From: Sthenelais limicola
Taxonomy: Eukaryota > Annelida > Polychaeta > Phyllodocida > Sigalionidae
DNA length: 64,000 nucleotides
Reading direction: 5' to 3'
Assembly: GCA_942159475.1 (NCBI GenBank)
Contig: OW804098.1
Coordinates: 80,717,178-80,781,177 of the forward strand
Shown one piece after another: positions 1-10,847 of the stretch. Under the pieces are notes generated by a model. That model saw only the letters and a program-made list of their open reading frames with translations, was not told the DNA's origin and made no database searches. The stretch's first letter is position 1. Every line of letters starts with the position of its first letter. Position numbers and translations under genes: made by a program.

Positions 1-435
1 ATTTTGATCCCCAAAATGGATGGAGATGTAAAATTAAAGGCCTTTCGGTCCAAATTGGATGTTATGTGTTAATTCTAAAAAAGCTTAGATAATTCTCACA
101 CAGGACACACCCCTATCTGGGAGGCCCCGCCCCTAAGGGCAGAAAATGGCACTACATGGTTTCGCCTCTGGGGAGGCTCATCAGGCAGCCCTCATGGGCA
201 GGTCTAGGCCTGTCCAGGTGGACATAATTTAGAATTAGAATTACAGGGTTATTCAGTCGCAGTTGGTCAAAGAAAGGTTGGAGATAGTTTTGTGTAGATT
301 CTTCAGCTGCCTGGACAGAAAATCCTGGAGCTCGTTTAATGGGTTTAATGGTTTGCTTAAATATTCGACGTTCATTATGCATAATATTTAACGCTGACAA
401 TTATGCATAATATTTAACTTACAATATTCCTCTCT

Positions 436-561
436 GCTAGGTCCTCCCCCCTCCCTCTCCCCCTGCCCTTCCCCTCCCCCTCCTCTTCCCCCTGCCCTTC
501 CCCCTCCCCCTGCCCTTCCCTCCTCCCCCTGCCCTTCCCCCTCCACTTCCCACCTCCCCTT
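436..561. repeat. C/T-rich minisatellite
   Basis: Nearly pure pyrimidine tract built from variants of CCCCCTGCCCTTCC. It is low-complexity DNA and no coding content is claimed. Confidence 0.8.
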
Positions 562-673
562 TCATGAGATGCATTTAAAGTTACAATCGCTATTAGATCA
601 TTCTTATCATTCTGATGGCTGCTTCATAAAGATTACAATTTATATTGTAAGCATAATAACTTGAAATGTGTGG

Positions 674-868
674 GTCTTTTCCCATCTGTAACTTTCCCCA
701 GGTCAAAATGACCTGGGTTTAAAACTATTAGGGGTTAAAATAACCAGTGGTTGAAACAACCAGGGGTTGAAATGACCTAGGGCGAAAAGACCTGGGGTGG
801 AAAGTTCCAGATGGGAAAAGACCCGGGGTTGAAGGTTCCAGATGGGAAAAGACCAGGGATTGAAAGTT
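674..868. repeat. Degenerate minisatellite (CCAGGGGTTGAAA-type unit)
   Basis: About ten imperfect units of 17-20 bp built around GGGTTGAAA followed by GACC or AACC. Two later units share GTTCCAGATGGGAAAAGACC exactly, which suggests local duplication within the array. Confidence 0.75.
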
Positions 869-1117
869 CTATAAAAATGACAGGAAATAATACTTTATAG
901 TCCCAATTATATACAACTGATAGTCCATTAATTCGGGAGAACCTTTCATAGGCTTTGTCACAGTTAATATAGTTCTGAACACTTTTATCAAAAACATAGC
1001 CCAAAAAGGTTTTGGTACCTAAGTAAGGCGTGAAGCACCAGCAGCAGCGCAAATCGTCCATATAGGATTATCCATATTCAAACAATATCATTTTCTAATA
1101 AAAGTGTCATTTTGTAG

Positions 1118-1227
1118 GTGCGATTCAAGTTGGGAGTACATAATACCGCATTACCTTGTAACCTACGCTCCAATGTTGTTGGTTATGGTTGGCAATCCCG
1201 TCCTCTATTACCTGGCTCAAAGAGAAG
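1118..1227 (+). CDS. GPR143: GPR143/OA1-like receptor, exon covering the loop before TM5 and TM5
   Basis: Internal coding exon, read with one leading base (incoming phase 2) and one trailing base (outgoing phase 1). The peptide starts CDSSWEYIIPHYLVTY and continues through APMLLVMVGNPVLYYLAQRE. It aligns to the human GPR143 segment containing [20 protein letters not shown], i.e. the end of extracellular loop 2 and TM5. The acceptor (TTTTGTAG) and donor (GTAGGT) are canonical. GPR143 is an atypical GPCR of melanosome and lysosome membranes in vertebrates, reported to bind L-DOPA and tyrosine and to signal through Gi; that role is family knowledge and is not shown here. Upstream exons are outside the window, so the protein is partial. 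The downstream intron is 9.5 kb and full of transposons. Confidence 0.93.
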
Positions 1228-1948
1228 GTAGGTGACTTTATTACATTTTCTTTACAAGTTCAACTAAACAATTCAGAGTGTGAAATTAACTCCCGCCGGG
1301 TAAAACCCCAAGGTTACCCGCCCTCCTTGGCGGGTGAAGGAAAGTGAGAAAGAGAGAAACAAAAAGAGTAGAAATTAACGTCCATTGTGATGTGTTTCAG
1401 TGCTTCGGTGATCAAGAACATTGTAATTAGTATGGTGTACGTTTAAAATAGACAAAATACAGATACACGCTCTACTTTTGAGTAAGTTGCAAAAGCTAGT
1501 TATGGATCCAACCTCTGTCTCTTCTAGAAAACTTTCTTTCAGCTGTGTTTACTTGACTCCATGTATTTAGTTTGAATTCCGATACTTGCATAGTCTCCAC
1601 TGACCTAGACTGTTGGATTGTTCGATGACCAGGGCCCACTAAACTGAGGCAACTTGTTTTAGTGCCTCCCCCCCCCCCCCCCCCCCCCCCCCCCCCGTTG
1701 GTGGGTTACTGGTTTCTTACTCTTCTGACTAATCTAGATCTCAGTCGAGGCCCTGCTAACGGAATCCAACATGTATTTGTTAAGCATCTGAAATGTGTTG
1801 AAATTAATCGTACAACTCATTGATGTTAATTCCTTTGTCAGTAGCCTGGTAATGAATTGATGATATGAGAACTAATATAATAATGTTGTGACCAAGTTAG
1901 TTAGATCTTGTTCCTCTCACTCACCTATAAGACACTTATAGTATCAAA
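1228..1948 (+). other. GPR143 intron, 5' part
   Basis: Begins with the GTAGGT donor. Apart from a run of 29 C at 1668-1696 no repeat, RNA gene or exon was recognised. Confidence 0.6.
1668..1696. repeat. Poly(C) run of 29
   Basis: Uninterrupted cytosine homopolymer. The exact length is prone to sequencing error. Confidence 0.9.
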
Positions 1949-1952
1949 TTAA

Positions 1953-3059
1953 AGGCAAACGCTACTATTCACTGCCACGCCCCCCTTTTCCATATACCAA
2001 ATATACGGGCATTTTACGTACTATTGCTTTAGCACTGCAGTCTATGAGGAAACGGCCCATTTTTTCATGTTTTATAGTATAAAACAAACAATTAATGGCT
2101 ACTCCTACTGTCCCAAAACTTTCTACACATATAGTGCAGGTTATATACTACATATTAAAAGGAAAAAAAACATATGTCATCGAGTTAGATTTTTTTTTAT
2201 AGCTGTCTGAAATAGACATGTTTGGGGAACTGAGCTGACTGTGGGTACCCTCAGTTGTACCCATTTAGTATGCAAGTCTATTGGGAAGTGCTGCATTTTT
2301 CTTTCACGGTTTTGGGAATAAAACAAAAATGAAAACTCCTAATGTCCCAAAATTTTCTACACATATAGTGCAGGTAATATTCTACACATATATAGGGAAA
2401 AAAATGTATGTCATCAGGCTAAAAAAATAATTGTAGCTGTTTGAAATAGACATGTTTAGGAAACATAGAACACATTGAAACAGCAGATTTTTTGGTTGTC
2501 ATGCCATGTTTCAATGCCCCATAATTCAGAAACTAGCACGGTGACCCATAATTTTTTTTTCAGTTTTATGAACACACATACTTCAAGAATCATATACTAA
2601 AGAATCAGAAAAATGACATTTAATTTCGATGAGAGAGAAAAAAAATGTTTTTATTAAATTAGTGAAAAAAAAGTGGGTTTTTTCGAGTTTTTAATTTAAA
2701 ATTTGCATTTCATATTTTTTGTTTTCAGAATAAAAATAACCATGCATTCTATAAAAAAGAGGCATAGAATTATTAGCCAAGTAATACTCTCTCTAAAACT
2801 GTTAACCTTACTTAAATTGAGGGAATATAAATAGCAAATATGAACTATGAAGTCGAGGTACTCCAAAATGAGCCCCCCTTTTGATCCTCATTGGTTCTTT
2901 TGAGATACCAACTTTTGAAGCACTCTAATTAAAAATTGAGCACGGTGACCCATTGATTTTTTTCCATCTTTATGACCAGAAACACTTCAAGAATCAAATT
3001 TCAAAGTTTCAGAAAAATGACATTTATTTTCATTTTCCACTAGATAGTAGCGTTTGCCT
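1953..3059. mobile_element. Non-autonomous TTAA-flanked DNA transposon, 1.1 kb
   Basis: The left end AGGCAAACGCTACTAT is matched by the exact inverted copy ATAGTAGCGTTTGCCT at the right end, and each end is directly bordered by TTAA (1949-1952 and 3060-3063), the target-site duplication used by piggyBac-type transposases. No transposase ORF is present. Inside there are two imperfect internal duplications: 2117-2235 against 2343-2465 (sharing TTTCTACACATATAGTGCAG), and about 2537-2625 against 2938-3035 (sharing GCACGGTGACCCAT and AGAAAAATGACATTTA). Sequence just outside the two TTAA sites is also similar, about 22 bp with three differences. Assignment to piggyBac rests only on the TTAA. Confidence 0.8.
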
Positions 3060-3086
3060 TTAAGATGCTTATAGTGTCAAATTCCT

Positions 3087-3182
3087 GAGTAGAGATACTA
3101 TCATTGTTCTCTTATTTTGAAATGACATGTCCCCGAGTAGAGATACTATCATTGTTCTCTTATTTTGAAATGACATGTCCCC
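3087..3182. repeat. Perfect 48-bp tandem duplication
   Basis: Units 3087-3134 and 3135-3182 are identical, beginning GAGTAGAGATACTATC and ending GACATGTCCCC. The identity suggests a recent event. Confidence 0.95.
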
Positions 3183-3982
3183 ACCGAACCTGTTCTGGTC
3201 CTGGTGATGTATCCGATTAAAGGCAGCTAAAATATACAATCAATTGATCCGCTACTGTGAAACATATATATATTGTAATAAAAATGATCTCATTAAATCG
3301 GTCTCACAAAAGTGTTAATTTAAATGTAGAGCCCTTCCCTGTAAGTAAATTCCCGAATTTTTTTATCACTGTCTACTTTGCTAATACTGTTATCTATTAT
3401 CGAAATGTCTTAACATCTGTCTTAACATGTCACTCAAACACTCTCACTCCTGAACTAGTCATGGTCAATCAGTCAATTATTGCTATAAGTCATGACACTA
3501 ACCTGTCGCTTCACCATGTATTCACTGTATTCGCCTTGTCACAACAAACCCATGTCACAAAATGTCACAGAATAACCCATGTCAGTATCTGCTATCTGCC
3601 ATCTGCTATTTGCAGAATAATATTTGTATTCTACAATTTACAATTTACAATTTGTAATTCTGCAATTTGTAATTTTGCTGTAAATAATAATTAATTCTCT
3701 TCAGACTTATTCCGCTACCTTCACAAATTGAGAAGTTTACTCCGATTGCTAAGATATATTTCGTCGTGTGTCGTCGCTAATTGTATCGAACTTCTACAAC
3801 TCTCTCAGGTTAAGCCCCCCCCTGGGCTCTAAGCGCGCTCTATTAATTGCTACTCTCCACATGTATGTATGTATGTATGTATAAATGTTCAACTTATGTG
3901 ATCTCTGTCAAACCAGACAATCTATTGATTAAGTAAATTTCCCAACTTACTATTATTATTACCGATATCAGTCAGTCCATAA
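3183..3982 (+). other. Intronic AT-rich stretch; probably includes the 5' leader of the LINE
   Basis: Contains simple repeats (ACAATTT-type at about 3640-3680, ATGT-type at about 3860-3883) and an open frame of 145 codons at 3257-3694 with no recognisable domain. The true 5' end of the following LINE could not be located; it may lie near 3700-3950. Confidence 0.4.
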
Positions 3983-6887
3983 ATGTATTTGGACGTCGGT
4001 AGTACCCTACTGCAGACATTTGCAGATCTAAAAGGATATAAGGGTGTCAAGCTGGTGTCATGGAACATCCGTAGCCTGTACAAACATTTTAATCAGATTG
4101 AGGTTTTAGCATCTGAAGGTGATGTGGACGTGTTAGGTTTCAATGAGACCTGGCTCAATGCCAGCACTCATGACAATATGCTTCAACTTCAAAATTATAC
4201 TCTGCACAGGCTAGATAGAGCTACGAGAAAGAGAGGTGGAGGTTTATGTATGTATTTTAGGAATGATCTTGTTGTTGATACAGAGACTTATAAACATCTG
4301 AATATTTCTAGTACGGACCTTGAGGTACAGGTTGCTCTTATTAAGAAAGGAATGAACAAACCGTGCTCGGTTTTGAACGTTTATAGGCCGCCTAGTGGCT
4401 GCACAAAAACACTAATCATAAAGCTTCAAGATATTCTTTCAAAACTTAATCACTCACACGAACTGTTCATGATGGGTGATTTCAATTTAGATTTTAAAAC
4501 AATCAAAACTTCGAGCACGAATCTCTCTACTGACTTTAAAAAGTTAATTGACGATTTTTCTCTCACGCAACATATTAAGAAGCCGACTAGATTAACCCTT
4601 AAGTCTCAGACCACCATCGATCATTTCTATACCGACTCCTCTCTAGTTAATGCAGCAGGCACAATAGCCCTGAACTTATCTGACCACTTTCCTATCTTTT
4701 TGGTAAGGAAGAAGGCTCGCACAACATATAATAATGATACTTTCTGGGCGAGGTGTACAAAATACCTCGACCAGAAAATTCTTAATGAGATTCTTAAGAA
4801 TTTGGATTGGAGGCCTCTTTTTAATGATTCTGACCCAGAAAAATGCTGGGGTTTTCTTCTGGATAACATTACTCTCTATTTAGATAGAATGTGTCCGCTC
4901 AAAAAATTCAGGAATGTAAGAACTAAGCCCAAGTGGATTAATGATGACCTACTTCTCATCATGAACGAAAGAGACCGATTATTCAGGTTAGCTAAAGCAA
5001 CAAGTGACCCTGATATCTTGCATAAAGCTAAATCCCTCAGGCGTCAAGCTAATTATAATTGTAAGGCGGCTAAGGCCCAATTTATAAAATCGAGTCTTGA
5101 ATTTCACGATAAAAACCCGAGAAAATACTGGGAATTCCTAAGACCTCTTATAAATCCTGAGAAAACCAAAAAGAGTAACACTATATCTATAGACAAGGGC
5201 GGGCAAATGTTGGATGCATCTAATATCCCCGATGAATTTAATGATTATTTCTTAAACGTTGGCCCTAGTCTAGCGAGTAAGATTAATTCCCCTCTCCCCC
5301 CCAATGCCAACTCTGTAAACTGTCCAGAGACAGTCACAGAGCCACAGCCCACTATCTTTAAGTTTTGCGAGCTTTCATCCAAAGAGGTACAAAAGATTAT
5401 CTCTAACATTGACTCAACGAAGAATTCTGGAATTGACTTTCTTCCAGCTACAATTTTGAAATCATGTTTACTTGCATTATCTGATCAACTGACTCATATC
5501 ATCAATATATCTCTATTGTTAGGCAAAGTGCCTAGTGTTTTTAAACTGGCACGTGTCACGCCACTTTACAAGGCAGGCAGCAAGCTGAGCACCTGTAATT
5601 ACAGGCCTATTTCATGTATTTCCATGCCAGCTAAAATTCTAGAGACCACAGTTCAACAACAGCTGACAAATTATTTTGAATCTAACAAACTATTTAATAA
5701 CAATCAATACGGCTTTCGCAAAAACCATTCGATTCAGCAAGCACAAATTGATTTCCTTAATAATATCTATACAAATTTAAATAATAAATTACTAAATAAA
5801 ACGGTCTTTCTGGATTTCAGTAAGGCCTTCGATACGGTTCATCATCAAATTTTATTAGATAAGCTGCGGTCCTACAGCATTACTGGTATGGAACTCCTCT
5901 GGTTCTCCAATTACCTGGAAAACAGGAGGCAATTTGTTACCGTTAATGGTCTTAAATCTAAGGAAGGCGTTATTACATACGGAGTTCCTCAGGGAACCAT
6001 TTTGGGTCCCATTCTCTTTACTATATATATTAATGACTTATACTCTGTTGTTAAACATGCTGATATTCAGCATTATGCAGATGATACGGTTATTTATTAT
6101 CATAACATAGACCTCCCTTCACGCGAACCTTCAAGAAGATCTTAACAATATTTTTGACTGGTGTGGCAGGAATAAGCTGTCTCTCAATACCTCCAAATGC
6201 AAAGCAATGTCCTTCTCATTGAGCTTTTTATCGAGGGCGAAATCTCTCAACTCCTCTCTTAGTTTGACTCTGGGTACTGCTCTTCTTGACACCGTTCAGG
6301 AATATAAGTATCTTGGATTTATACTTGACGACCTTCTCTCATTTAAACCTCATGTCAGTAAAACCCTCCAGTTAGTTACATCAAAGATCAGATTATTATA
6401 TAAAGCCAGAAGCTCTCTAACTCAAAAAGCTAAACATGATCTTTATAAATTAGCCATCCTCCCAAATATAGATTACTGTGACTTCATATACGACTCTGCC
6501 CCAAAAGCTCTGTTACAGAAGCTCCAATCACAACAAAACCTGGCACTGAGAATTATTTTTAATAAGTCAAAGTATGATAATGTCGATCGAGAGCACGAAA
6601 CCCTAAATGTCTGGCCACTACAGACACGTAGAGACAAGCACATCCTAGATATGGCCCACTATTTAGCAGAAAATAAGACGAATCTAGATAGTAGGAAACT
6701 GCCAACGCGGAGCCATACGGATGGTAAAAGGAACTTAGCTGTTTTAACATCAAAAACCAATAAAGTCATCAATTCTGTCATTGTTAAATGCCAGTCTCGA
6801 TGGAACCTATTAAAGCCTGTCGCTCACAGGATTGAGGATAGGGCCACTTTCAGAAAGTATACCCAACAGCTTCTTGCACCGTTTTAA
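3983..6887 (+). pseudogene. LINE ORF2: AP endonuclease plus reverse transcriptase, single frameshift
   Basis: The N-terminal part (residues about 25-240) is an exonuclease-endonuclease-phosphatase fold: VSWNIRSLYKH, GFNETWL, GDFNLDF and the terminal SDHFPIF motif are visible, supplying the usual catalytic Asn, Glu, Asp and His. The reverse transcriptase follows, with NYRPISCISMPAKILE, QYGFRKNHS, VFLDFSKAFDTVHH, GVPQGTILGPILF and the catalytic YADD box near 6077. The first frame stays open from 3983 to a stop at 6143-6145. The matching continuation (LQEDLNNIFDWCGRNKLS) is in another frame from about 6130, so one small indel lies near 6110-6118. The second frame runs to a stop at 6885-6887 with thumb and C-terminal motifs such as EYKYLGFILDD. 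Only one lesion suggests recent insertion. Confidence 0.92.
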
Positions 6888-6895
6888 ATTACCTC

Positions 6896-6977
6896 GATAT
6901 TATATGCATTATATTATAACAAGTAAAATAACCTGTGATATTATATGCATTATATTATAACAAGTAAAATAACTTGC
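6896..6977. repeat. 41-bp tandem duplication in the LINE 3' region
   Basis: Units 6896-6936 and 6937-6977 start GATATTATATGCATTATATT and differ at two or three bases near their ends. It sits just after the stop codon of the LINE ORF. Confidence 0.9.
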
Positions 6978-7353
6978 TGCCGCGCCTATAAAAAGTGCTC
7001 ACTCATTTGTATTTGATTTTACCCACATGTTTACTTAATAGCTAAGACCACTGCCTAGCGTGTTCTTTAGCCTCATTGCTATAAGCTGTGATCCTCGATC
7101 ACTTGTTAACTCTCGATAATGTCAGTTGATTTCTCACTTAATTAATACTTCATCATGTCCATCAATGTAATTACTCATTTCATAAACTACTATGTTAGCG
7201 TTAAGTTTCACGCGTTTTTATTGTAACAACATTCAAAGACCATACGTCGGCAGTCATAGGAAGACCTGACTTCTTTGCCTCAGAATTGACCGACCCATTG
7301 TAGCAACATCCACAATAAAGAATTTTTGAATTTGAATTTGAATTTGAATTTGA

Positions 7354-8068
7354 TGACAGTTTATTAGGTATGAGAAATCAGTGACAACTATGGTAAAGGT
7401 AAGTTCAGGGGTCCCTTTATTAGGGCCTTTGCTATTCAACATTTTTATTAATGATCTGTGTGAAACCCGACTTTGAAGGGCAGCTTTTATTGTATGCAGA
7501 TGACACATGTATTTTAGTTGAAGAAACTAATCAGAGAGTTCTCCATCAAAAGTCACAGAATTGTATAGATAGATACATGCTCTGGTGTAGAGATAATGGT
7601 CTAGAACAAAATTTGGCGAAAACTAAATTCCAAATTTTTGGTAGAAGAATTTTGGCCAGGAATTTTCCTGCTTTAAAATGTCTAAATTCAGAGATTGATC
7701 GTGTCCGAACTTTCAAATATCTGGGGACATGTATTTCAGAAGACCTTTCAAGTTGCGGGCATTTTGAACGCCAAATGAGAAGAGTAGTGTAGAAGACAGG
7801 GGAAATTTGTAGGCGGCGGAAATACATGACCGGCAATCTTTGTGACCTTCTGATGAAGACATATGTATTGCCTTTCCTGGAATTTTCTAACTTTCTACTC
7901 TCGAATCTAGGCCAAGCAATGAGAAAGAACGTGCAGCGATCTTGGAATCGGTCTCTCCGGGTCGTGTATGGGAAGGATACTTCCTGTGGAGATCTTGTGC
8001 GGCTGTCCATCTTTTCATTATATCATCATAGCAGTGTCATAAAAAAAATTCAGGCATACAGAGTATGA
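7354..8068 (+). pseudogene. Older LINE reverse-transcriptase fragment
   Basis: Starts inside the RT domain: in one frame about 7350-7480 reads VSSGVPLLGPLLFNIFINDL (RT motif before the active site). A shift follows, then 7451-7792 carries LLYADDTCILVEE with the YADD box, CRDNGLEQNLAKTKF and TFKYLGTCISEDLS. After a stop near 7790 the C-terminal region continues in a third frame at 7826-8068 (LMKTYVLPFLEF, SLRVVYGKDTSC). At least two frameshifts or stops show decay. Its motifs differ from those of the upstream LINE, so it is a different family. The upstream half is missing, either truncated or displaced by the LINE that ends at 7353. Confidence 0.87.
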
Positions 8069-8214
8069 ATTTCAAATAATCAGGTTTAATCATAGCTGTT
8101 AATTGTTCATCATCTTGGGTATAGGTCTTGAGGTATCCTCTGTGTGCATTAGAATTTGTTTGATACCAAATGTTCAGATTTGTTGTGTATGGTACATGCT
8201 TCAGGGTGAGTAAA

Positions 8215-8321
8215 GGACCTAGTCCACTAAGCCGATTCTCATGCGATTTTGTGCCGCAGGGGACTCTCTTGCACTAGATTCTGTCAGAATCGCATGGGAA
8301 TCGGCTTAGTGGACTAGGCCC
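8215..8321. mobile_element. 107-bp palindromic MITE, copy 1 of 3
   Basis: Foldback element whose ends pair over about 33 bp (CTAGTCCACTAAGCCGATTC on the left with its inverted match on the right) around a core GTGCCGCAG...GACTCTCTTGCACT. The left flank is TAAA, the right flank TTAA. Two more copies of exactly 107 bp occur at 45175 and 61535, which sets the boundaries. Confidence 0.92.
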
Positions 8322-8816
8322 TTAAGACTGCTATAAATATATGGTACCCTATGTTTGCTGGAATGTTTGGCATGCTAAATGTTCCTATATGTAGATGGTG
8401 TAATATCAAATGTTTTTGTTGTAGGGAAAGTAGTAGTATTTCTTTGGAGTAACTATATTAAACATGACCTGCCATTGAGTGTTCATCACATTGTGTGAAT
8501 TGCGTGAATCATGAGTAATTTTATACAGGCCACGTTCGAAATAACCCATGGTGGATACGGTGTTTTTTCAATTGAACTGTTTAAATATGTATTGGCCTTT
8601 AAGCAAATAATAATTAAAAAAAAGAGTGATATTTCATCATTTAATTGTGTGATTGAAATCACTTGAACTTCTTTCATTGAGGGATACTTTGTGGCTGGGT
8701 ATATTTCTGTGGGGGTGGGTTAATCTCTGAGATTCACCTGCCAGGTTGACGGTGAAGAAAAAAGTTAATTTCACGCACCAAACGTTATCATTTAATTCCT
8801 AATCTATAGGAAGGGG

Positions 8817-8892
8817 GGTGGCAGAGCTGTTTAGAGCGCTGCCACGATGAACCCAGAGGCATGAGAGTGCCATGGGTTTAAATTCAGATGTT
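8817..8892 (+). ncRNA. tRNA-like (Ser/Leu-type) segment, possible SINE head
   Basis: TGGCAGAGCTGTTTAGAGCGC resembles a pol III A box and GGTTTAAATTC a B box. They are about 56 bp apart, as in tRNAs with a long variable arm (Ser or Leu). No clean cloverleaf was drawn and the B box departs from GGTTCGAATCC, so this is a pseudo-tRNA or SINE relic at best. Confidence 0.35.
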
Positions 8893-9484
8893 TCAAAAGA
8901 AACATGATTATTCATAGAGAAATAATTTGGCAATGACGTTTTTGTTATTTCTGAAAATAATTTGGCAATAAAGTCCAGTTTTTGTATGTTTATCAGGAAT
9001 CAGGAGGTTAATAAGACCTTCATATTTCATAAGCGTAATAAATTTAATTGGAAAGCACCGTCGGAGATTGACATTTGGCGTTATAGGTTTTCACCATATC
9101 GCTATTACTGCTGCAATTTTTTAGTACTTTCGATGAAGAGTTTCTGTCCCTATTAATTAAAAAAAATTTACTTAATTAAGTCAGTTTCAGTAAGCGAAGT
9201 TTCGAAGTATCTATAACACTTATAAGTTTCATCATTATGTAAAGATAATTATTATGAGGGACAGATCAGCTAAACTGCTAAACTAAATGTAACCCACCCA
9301 CTGCCACTGCACTGTGCCACTGCCCAGCATGTGGCCTACTTCACTTTTGTTTGCAAAATATACATTCTGAATCATGTTTAGGTATATTCTCATAATCTTT
9401 AGGACCATTTTGATCTTTAATGCATAAACGTAGGACTTTTAGAAGAGAAAATATTAGTTTGTAAATAGATTTGAAGTAGAATAA

Positions 9485-9910
9485 GTTTAATGAAGCCCCA
9501 GATGTCAGACTTTGCAACTGACTTTTTCAACTTTGCAACAGACTTTTTCTAATTTATGACTGACTTTTTCCGGCTACTTTTCTTTTCATTTTTCTACTTT
9601 ATGACTGACTTTTTTCTGGCCGACTTTTTTTTTCAACTAACTTTCTCTTCCCCAACACATTTTTTTTCCTGACACATTTTTTTCGACAAACTGTTTTTTC
9701 CGTGACTTTTCCAACAAACTTTTTTTCCCAATAAACTTTTCCTACTTATGACAGACTTTGCTGACTTTACAACCAACCTACACTTACTACCTACACACAA
9801 CTGGCTTCAACTGACATTTTTCGACTTTGCAACTGACTTTTTCACCTGTACAATTTACAACTGACTTTCAACTCATTGACTGACTTTTTCTACTGACTTT
9901 ACAACTGTAC
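9485..9910. repeat. Degenerate tandem repeat of ACTGACTTTTTC type
   Basis: More than twenty imperfect repeats of a 10-20 bp unit centred on TGACTTTTTC or CAACTTTGCAACTGACTTTT fill the stretch. It is an old minisatellite; no ORF. Confidence 0.85.
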
Positions 9911-10429
9911 AACCACTTGACCGTATCATCTGCTGCTATTAATATCCCATTAGGACAGGGCAATGGGTGGGACAGTCCATGCAAAATATGAGCAGCTACC
10001 TACATGCATACCTCAGACAACAAGAGGTATAACAAGAGGTATAGATGTTGAGATTTTCAGCCCATGAACTCATGGCATCCATTATACTATTTACACAGTG
10101 CTGAGGGGATTGGATGTGGGGGTGATTTCTGTCTGCTTATTCCCTCTAAGCTAAAATGATACTAGTTGCTCCGACAACTGCCCTCCTGGTGAAGTAGCTA
10201 AAGTGATAGACCGTAGCTGATGGAGTAGATCTATCCCGATAGGATCAAGAGATCCAGGTAAAACTGTTAAAGTGATGGCTGCCAACTTGTTTTTAATTTA
10301 TTTAACCATGGTCGATGTATAATATTTATATTTCTCTGCAAAGTTGTTATTTAGATAAAAATAAAATCACCAGGAAAGGCCCTACGTTTTCTGTTACCTG
10401 GTGATACACAGGCCTTAGTACATGCTGTT

Positions 10430-10508
10430 TGTGATATGAGGCAAGGCAAGGTTGTTTCCTATGAATAAGACGTTGGACTCGAAACCAAATTCAAATCCTA
10501 TGAGCACC
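10430..10508 (+). ncRNA. tRNA-like relic with CTCGAAA anticodon-loop-like motif
   Basis: The run GACGTTGGACTCGAAACC looks like a tRNA anticodon arm and is followed by a B-box-like AATTCAAATCC. The arm-to-B-box distance is shorter than in a normal tRNA and the A box is unclear. Probably a SINE relic. Confidence 0.25.
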
Positions 10509-10741
10509 TTGCAGAGTACCATTTCACTTCCCACCTAGTGCACGTTATCCTCCCAAGGCAGGCCCTATACTCCGCATTACTTTCAACTATATGCCAGTCG
10601 AGCATAATCCTGATTTCTATCCCTCTGTATACCTCACTGATTTCACCTATTTAATGTAATTCGGCCCCTAACTTGGTTATTAATACCAATCATTGGTATA
10701 ATTTAACTTGATACTTTTATTTGATGACTTTAATTTTTCAG

Positions 10742-10847
10742 TGCAACGAACGTTAAGAAGTCGAGGCTTGTACACTAATCAAGAGCGAGCTGTTCTAAGA
10801 GGAATACAAAAAAGATTCTTCCTAGTTATGCTGGTATTCTATATTTG
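10742..10847 (+). CDS. GPR143: GPR143/OA1-like receptor, exon for intracellular loop 3 and start of TM6
   Basis: Opens with two bases that complete the GTG codon begun at 1227 and closes with TG of a Cys codon. The peptide runs from VQRTLRSRGLYTNQERAV to QKRFFLVMLVFYI. It parallels the human loop-3 segment GIYTENERR and the following IKIRFFKIMLV. The donor GTAAGT is consensus. The loop here is basic (several Arg and Lys) and lacks the adjacent LL pair that acts in lysosomal sorting of the human protein, so sorting information may lie elsewhere (see the last exon). Confidence 0.94.

Larger units (their letters stand above)
1..1117 (+). other. Intronic sequence upstream of the first visible GPR143 exon
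   Basis: This is the upstream flank of a clear splice acceptor at 1116-1117, so it should be intron of GPR143 on the + strand; the earlier exons (N-terminus through about TM4) lie outside the window. It contains a C/T-rich tract near 436-561 and a degenerate minisatellite at 674-868. No coding exon was recognised in it. Confidence 0.6.
3983..7353 (+). mobile_element. Near-full-length APE-type LINE, CR1/L2/jockey superfamily
   Basis: Non-LTR retrotransposon in the sense orientation inside the GPR143 intron. It has an endonuclease–reverse transcriptase protein (3983-6887, one frameshift), a 3' untranslated part with a 41-bp tandem duplication, and ends in AATAAAG followed by a short-period TTTGAA tail at about 7325-7352. 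Short-period 3' tails instead of poly(A) are common in CR1/L2-like clades. The 5' limit is not defined and no target-site duplication was identified. The 3' end abuts a second, older reverse-transcriptase fragment. The exact clade needs a tree. Confidence 0.9.
8069..10741 (+). other. GPR143 intron, distal part
   Basis: Holds the 107-bp MITE at 8215, a tRNA-like segment at 8817, a degenerate tandem repeat at 9485-9910 and a possible second tRNA-like segment at about 10430. Otherwise nothing was recognised. The stretch ends in a pyrimidine-rich acceptor (TAATTTTTCAG). Confidence 0.6.

Noticed and set aside
3257..3694. 145-codon frame upstream of the LINE, possibly LINE ORF1
   Set aside because: No zinc knuckle, RRM, coiled coil or esterase motif; the end is simple repeat (ACAATTT type).
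7546..8010. 154-codon frame on the minus strand
   Set aside because: It is antisense to the RT fragment, whose YADD and other RT motifs read on the + strand.
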